19,743 nucleotides of DNA, taken from contig JADGJA010000401.1 in NCBI GenBank assembly GCA_027596035.1, positions 1 through 19,743 of the forward strand, written 5' to 3'. A program made the position numbers and the translations under genes. The notes beneath the pieces were generated by a model, which saw only the letters and a list, made by a program, of their open reading frames with translations, had not been told where the DNA came from and made no database searches. Source of the DNA: Thoreauomyces humboldtii (Eukaryota; Chytridiomycota; Chytridiomycetes; Spizellomycetales; Powellomycetaceae). Positions 16,478 through 19,743 of the stretch are shown one piece after another (the stretch's first letter is position 1; the number at the start of each line of letters is the position of its first letter).

Positions 16478-17702
16478 CGAAAGAGCCACGAGAGGTCCGC
16501 CTGGGACCTTCCTCCGCGGAGGCTTGGGGGAAGGAGGAGGTAGGTTGCTCTGTAACCTGCGTCGATTTCGCTTATGCTGAGCGTCTGAACAAGGATCCCA
16601 CTGACAACAACGCGCCCAGGCAAAGTAGGTGCACGTCGTTGCCACATCGTCGGCCTCCTCGCTACTGGAGGTCTTGACGGAGAGCCTCGTCAACGCTCGA
16701 GCGACTCGGATGGCATTGTCGTGCTCCAAGACCTGACTGAAGAGCTTTGTCTGAGGCATGCTGGGCAGCGGTCGTACGGGCTACGGAAGTAGGCGAGAGA
16801 CGAGATGGCAGCGCCGCTATTGACTGCCGCCCGCGAAGGAGTTGCCTAACAAGCGTCCACGTGCCAGGACAAAGCAACGGAGCTTCCAGGGATGTGACTG
16901 TAGACGAGAGCCGATGTATGAGACGGCGATCGGCGTAAAACACTCGGCGGGAGGACTGTGCAATATCGTAGAGAGCCTGGTATGAATGTATGTATGTCAC
17001 TTGGGGAGTCAACTAGATATGAGGCCTTTGGGCTTTTGTGACGAGTCGGAACTCCGTGTCACGATGTGAAAAGGGGTGCGGAAAGGTGAAGCCCATGAAC
17101 AACAACACAGCCCCCCTGTGGCTACAGGATACATTGGCAGTACCATACTTTCAACTAGTGCTGCAACTTTGCACACTCGTCCCATCTCATGCATGCTGAT
17201 ACAGTATGATTGTAAGGAAGACGTGCTGTTGCCAGGGGATCTGTGCAAGTGCGTCTGCGTCGGGAAACCGTATAGTTGGAAGTCTGGTGTGATTGTGTGG
17301 GGAGAGGTGTGCGTGCAACTTCTCTTGTGGGTTTGTTCTTCCTCGTCCTCTCCTCCTCCTCCCCTTTCCGCAGTGAAAACGAACCCTCCATCCTTCGACT
17401 CGTGCCCTTTCATCTCTGCTGCTGCTGCTGCTGACCTGAAAAGGGATCTCCCGAGCGCTCGGCCGAGACTTACCCTGAAGGGAAAACTTCAGCTCGCAGT
17501 CACTCCGCTCGACTGACCTTCTCCCGTGGCTCACCGCTGCGCAGCCGATCAACTCTATCGCCTTAGCATCGCCGCCCGTTAGCTTTCCAGTTGCCGATTG
17601 ATCCATAAACGCCGATCTCGGTTCCGGAGCCTCTTCAGCATCCTCTCAGTCAAACGCAAAGTTCTTTGCAAGTCATTTTATCAATCCTTCCCGTTCCCCT
17701 CC
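16478..17702. other. Long divergent intergenic region (OMA1 and PH-like gene)
   Basis: About 1.2 kb between the chosen starts of two divergent genes. It contains a pyrimidine-rich run on the plus strand (17338-17369), six CTG units (17416-17433) and further CT-rich sequence up to the PH-like start, which suit a fungal promoter and leader. A minus-strand frame of 139 codons with an ATG (17606-17187) overlaps these repeats but shows no family motif. The OMA1 frame is open up to 16759, so part of this region may be coding if that start is used. Confidence 0.5.
17416..17433. repeat. CTG trinucleotide run
   Basis: Six tandem CTG units in the upstream region of the PH-like gene, probably non-coding. 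Confidence 0.85.
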
Positions 17703-19465
17703 ATGTCGACACGCCAACAACCACCTACCCGAGCTGGCCGGGAAGCCTCCTGGTCATCGTCAATCACCGATGGTGAATCCAACATTTGCTACATCTCTTC
17801 CTCTCGGCCCACTGTTCCTACCAGTCCTGCGCCCGCACCAAGGACCATCGTTTGCGAGGGAAAGCTGTCGGTTCTTGCTCCCGGTGGCGAGACGGGTTAT
17901 GGAAGTTTCGGGACGCCCGCTTCTCCGACCTCGATGGATGCCTCATCATCGGCGCCTGGAAACGACATGAAGCTGCGACGCCGAAGTCTGGACTTTCTGC
18001 GCTCTGCGTTTGCGTCCGTTGTGTCCAATGGTCGCGAAAGTCCTGGAGAATCTTCCACCCGCCTTGCCAAAGATAAATGGCACTCGGTTCAAGCTTGGCT
18101 TGATGATGCCGCATTGATCCATTTCGAAGGGTAAGCCACCCCTGGATGCAATGACATTCTGTAAGGTACTTACCCCGTCCCATTCCCCTCTTGCCCAACA
18201 GAACAGCGTTTCCTAATGGCGCTGGAGGAACAATCAACTCCAAACCGCCATCCGGAAGGCCCCGGATCAAGTGGCGGCTGAGTCAGGATCACGGTATTGG
18301 TCGAAAGAGTGTGGACGGGGGCCTAAGCGTCAAGTTCGGCCGCGCCACTTCGCGTCGAAGCATGGACGTCTGGGATCGAAGGAGCTGGAGCGTGGAAGCG
18401 GAACCTTGGGCTCAACGTGAGTAGTTGGTTTGCCTTCAGAATCACGGTTGCACACTGATCTCACACAATATCAGAGGAAGGAGCTCTGGCTTCCCACCCG
18501 TCTCAGACTTCAGTGTTCTTTACCTCTGCGCCTCCCCAAACGACCATGCTCACTACGTTTCGCGTTTTGTCCATCGAGCGCGACCCGGGCGGAACTGTAC
18601 TTCTTGCTCACGTAGAGCCATACACCCCAAATCCCAATCCAGCCGCGGATCCCGTCAGCTCCCCCTTGTGCCCTGCTGGCCAGGTCTCGACACTCTATCT
18701 CCGCTTCCGTTCTCCCGCAAAGCTCGATCGCTGGCGGGCTGCTCTGTCTTTGGCGCTTTCGGTCGCTCAAGCTCGCTCGGAAGTCGATACCGCTCGTGCA
18801 GCCAGGGTGAAATTCGCGGACGCTGAGGAAGCACGCCGTGTTGCTGAATCCGAAAGAGAGCAGGCGGAAAATCAGCTCAAAAAGGAAAAGAAGTCCTGGG
18901 AAAAGCGCTTGCGAGGGATGTTCTCTGCGGAAGAAGTTCAGGACGTTTATCAGGTGCGCTGACCACACCGCGTATCATATCATTGTTCTGTCTTGCTAAC
19001 AATTATGTTGCCTTACAGGAGACCGCAGACCAACTAGCAGATGCAGAAAGGAAGATCAAAGAGCTCCAAACAACGCTTGCTAACGAAAAGCAGACATCCG
19101 AACGGGTGCAGCGGGAGCTCAGCGCCGTGCGTCGCGAAACGGAAGGCCCCGTTGGGGAATACAACTCCCTACTTCTTCGGCACGAAGACCTCTGTCGAAA
19201 GTACGAGGAGCAGACCCGAGAAACGCTCTTGCTACGTGCTCTGTACGAAAAGGAACTCACGGCTCACAGACGGCTCGCCGCGCTCCTGCGAAAGCAAGCC
19301 AGCGAGAACGTTAATACCATCGACGCCTTGGCTGATGCCCACATTCAAGGCCTTCTGTCGCCACCGGTGTCGCCTTTGCTCCCACGGTCCCCCGCACCGT
19401 CGCCTCTTCCATCGCTTCCTGGTGAAATAGAGCGTCGAGTCGATTTACACTGGCGTGCCTGTTGA
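17703..19465 (+). CDS. Unrecognised PH-like, coiled-coil protein
   Basis: I do not recognise this protein. Exons: 17703-18130, 18202-18416, 18475-18953 and 19019-19465, giving 522 aa; all three introns (71, 58 and 65 bp) have clean GT...AG ends and keep frame. Residues 1-100 are rich in Ser, Thr and Pro. A possible split PH-like fold starts at KWHSVQAWLDDAALIHFEG (about 124-143), is interrupted by a basic insert (to about 240), and ends in a helix with the typical Trp (KLDRWRAALSLAL, Trp301). A long charged coiled coil follows (about 311-455), with KKEKKSWEKRLRGMF and RKYEEQTRETLLLRALYEKELTAHRRL. The tail is a Ser-Pro-rich block (LSPPVSPLLPRSPAPSP). This suggests a cytoplasmic scaffold that may bind membrane lipid and could be phosphorylated at SP sites; that is inference. 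It ends 45 bp from the convergent neighbour. Confidence 0.75.
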
Positions 19466-19510
19466 CACCGTTCTCGCATTCGGAACAAGTTTCTGGCCCT
19501 TTCTTTCCAC

Positions 19511-19743
19511 CTAATGTAGACTTTGGAGCTTTCTAATTGCTCCACCGTACCATCCCTCGTTCCTTTTGTTATTGTAAATATTCGGTCTCGTCGTTATAGG
19601 CCGGGCCTCACTTAGCAACATTAGTTTTCTTGAAAGCTTTCTGATCATCTTGGCCTGAAGAGCAATGAGAGCCTCGGCGTCCTGAAGCGCAAGCTCCATG
19701 TCTGCAAGCGTATGCGATGGAGGAGGAGGAGGAGGTGGTGGAG
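19511..19743 (-). CDS. Partial gene: proline run and short helical C terminus
   Basis: Open on the minus strand from the window edge to TAG at 19511-19513, about 77 codons, with the 5' part outside the window. It starts with eight prolines, then SHTLADMELALQDAEALIALQ and a basic segment (KMIRKLSRKL), and ends with a less structured stretch. A run of prolines followed by a helix is seen in actin regulators such as formins and WASP-family proteins, but nothing here is diagnostic. A GTGAGG donor-like site near 19613 means the true end could differ. Convergent with the PH-like gene. Confidence 0.5.
   Translation of the reverse strand, partial: PPPPPPPPSHTLADMELALQDAEALIALQAKMIRKLSRKLMLLSEARPITTRPNIYNNKRNEGWYGGAIRKLQSLH

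Noticed and set aside
17187..17606. A 139-codon minus-strand frame with an ATG, upstream of the PH-like gene
   Set aside because: It runs through the CTG and GGA-type simple repeats, giving Ser and Arg runs. I tried to splice it to the frame ending at 17009 and the phases do not match. No family motif is seen.
1..19743. CRISPR array, tRNA or rRNA genes, bacterial operons
   Set aside because: I looked for regularly spaced repeats, T-loop signatures and Shine-Dalgarno-led gene strings and found none. The spliced genes show a fungal nuclear genome.

Overview
This window looks like nuclear DNA from a filamentous basidiomycete, probably an agaricomycete. The genes are dense and broken by many short introns (about 52-190 bp, mostly 55-90 bp) with GT...AG ends. 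Their products match fungal housekeeping families, and the transposon is a chromodomain Ty3/gypsy element of the kind common in these fungi. All gene models were spliced by hand: splice sites were accepted when they kept the reading frame and restored a recognisable family sequence. Nothing was checked against a database.

Left part (1-3736): transposon-derived DNA. Positions 1-1768 are the 3' end of a chromovirus: integrase with an intact D,D-35-E triad, GPY/F-like region, chromodomain, stop at 1163, 3' UTR, polypurine tract and a 251-bp 3' LTR. A second LTR of the same family sits alone at 1985-2233, flanked by a perfect 5-bp duplication (TGGGA), so it is a solo LTR. Next come two tandem, diverged, non-coding inverted-repeat (MITE-like) elements of 364 and 363 bp, then about 0.7 kb with nothing recognisable.

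Right part (3737-19743): seven complete conserved genes, one complete unrecognised gene and one partial gene. In order they are eIF4A (-), a mitochondrial-type cation diffusion facilitator (+), cytochrome c peroxidase (+), an FHA/coiled-coil/tail-anchored SLMAP-type protein of the STRIPAK complex (-), a BAP31/Yet-type ER membrane protein (+), pyruvate dehydrogenase E1 beta (-), the mitochondrial protease OMA1 (-), a PH-like coiled-coil protein of unknown function (+), and the 3' end of a gene encoding a proline stretch and a short helix (-). Four of them (CDF transporter, cytochrome c peroxidase, PDB1, OMA1) belong to families acting in or around mitochondria. They are not co-oriented and I see no evidence of an operon-like unit; the grouping may be chance.

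The most unusual points are fine-scale: a 7-nt microexon in PDB1, a probable 13-nt microexon in the SLMAP-type gene, two stop-free introns of 3n length that could be retained in frame, a 10-bp hairpin filling most of one PDB1 intron, and the paired MITE-like elements with a 26-bp perfect palindrome. I found no CRISPR array, tRNA, rRNA or obviously new multi-gene system.
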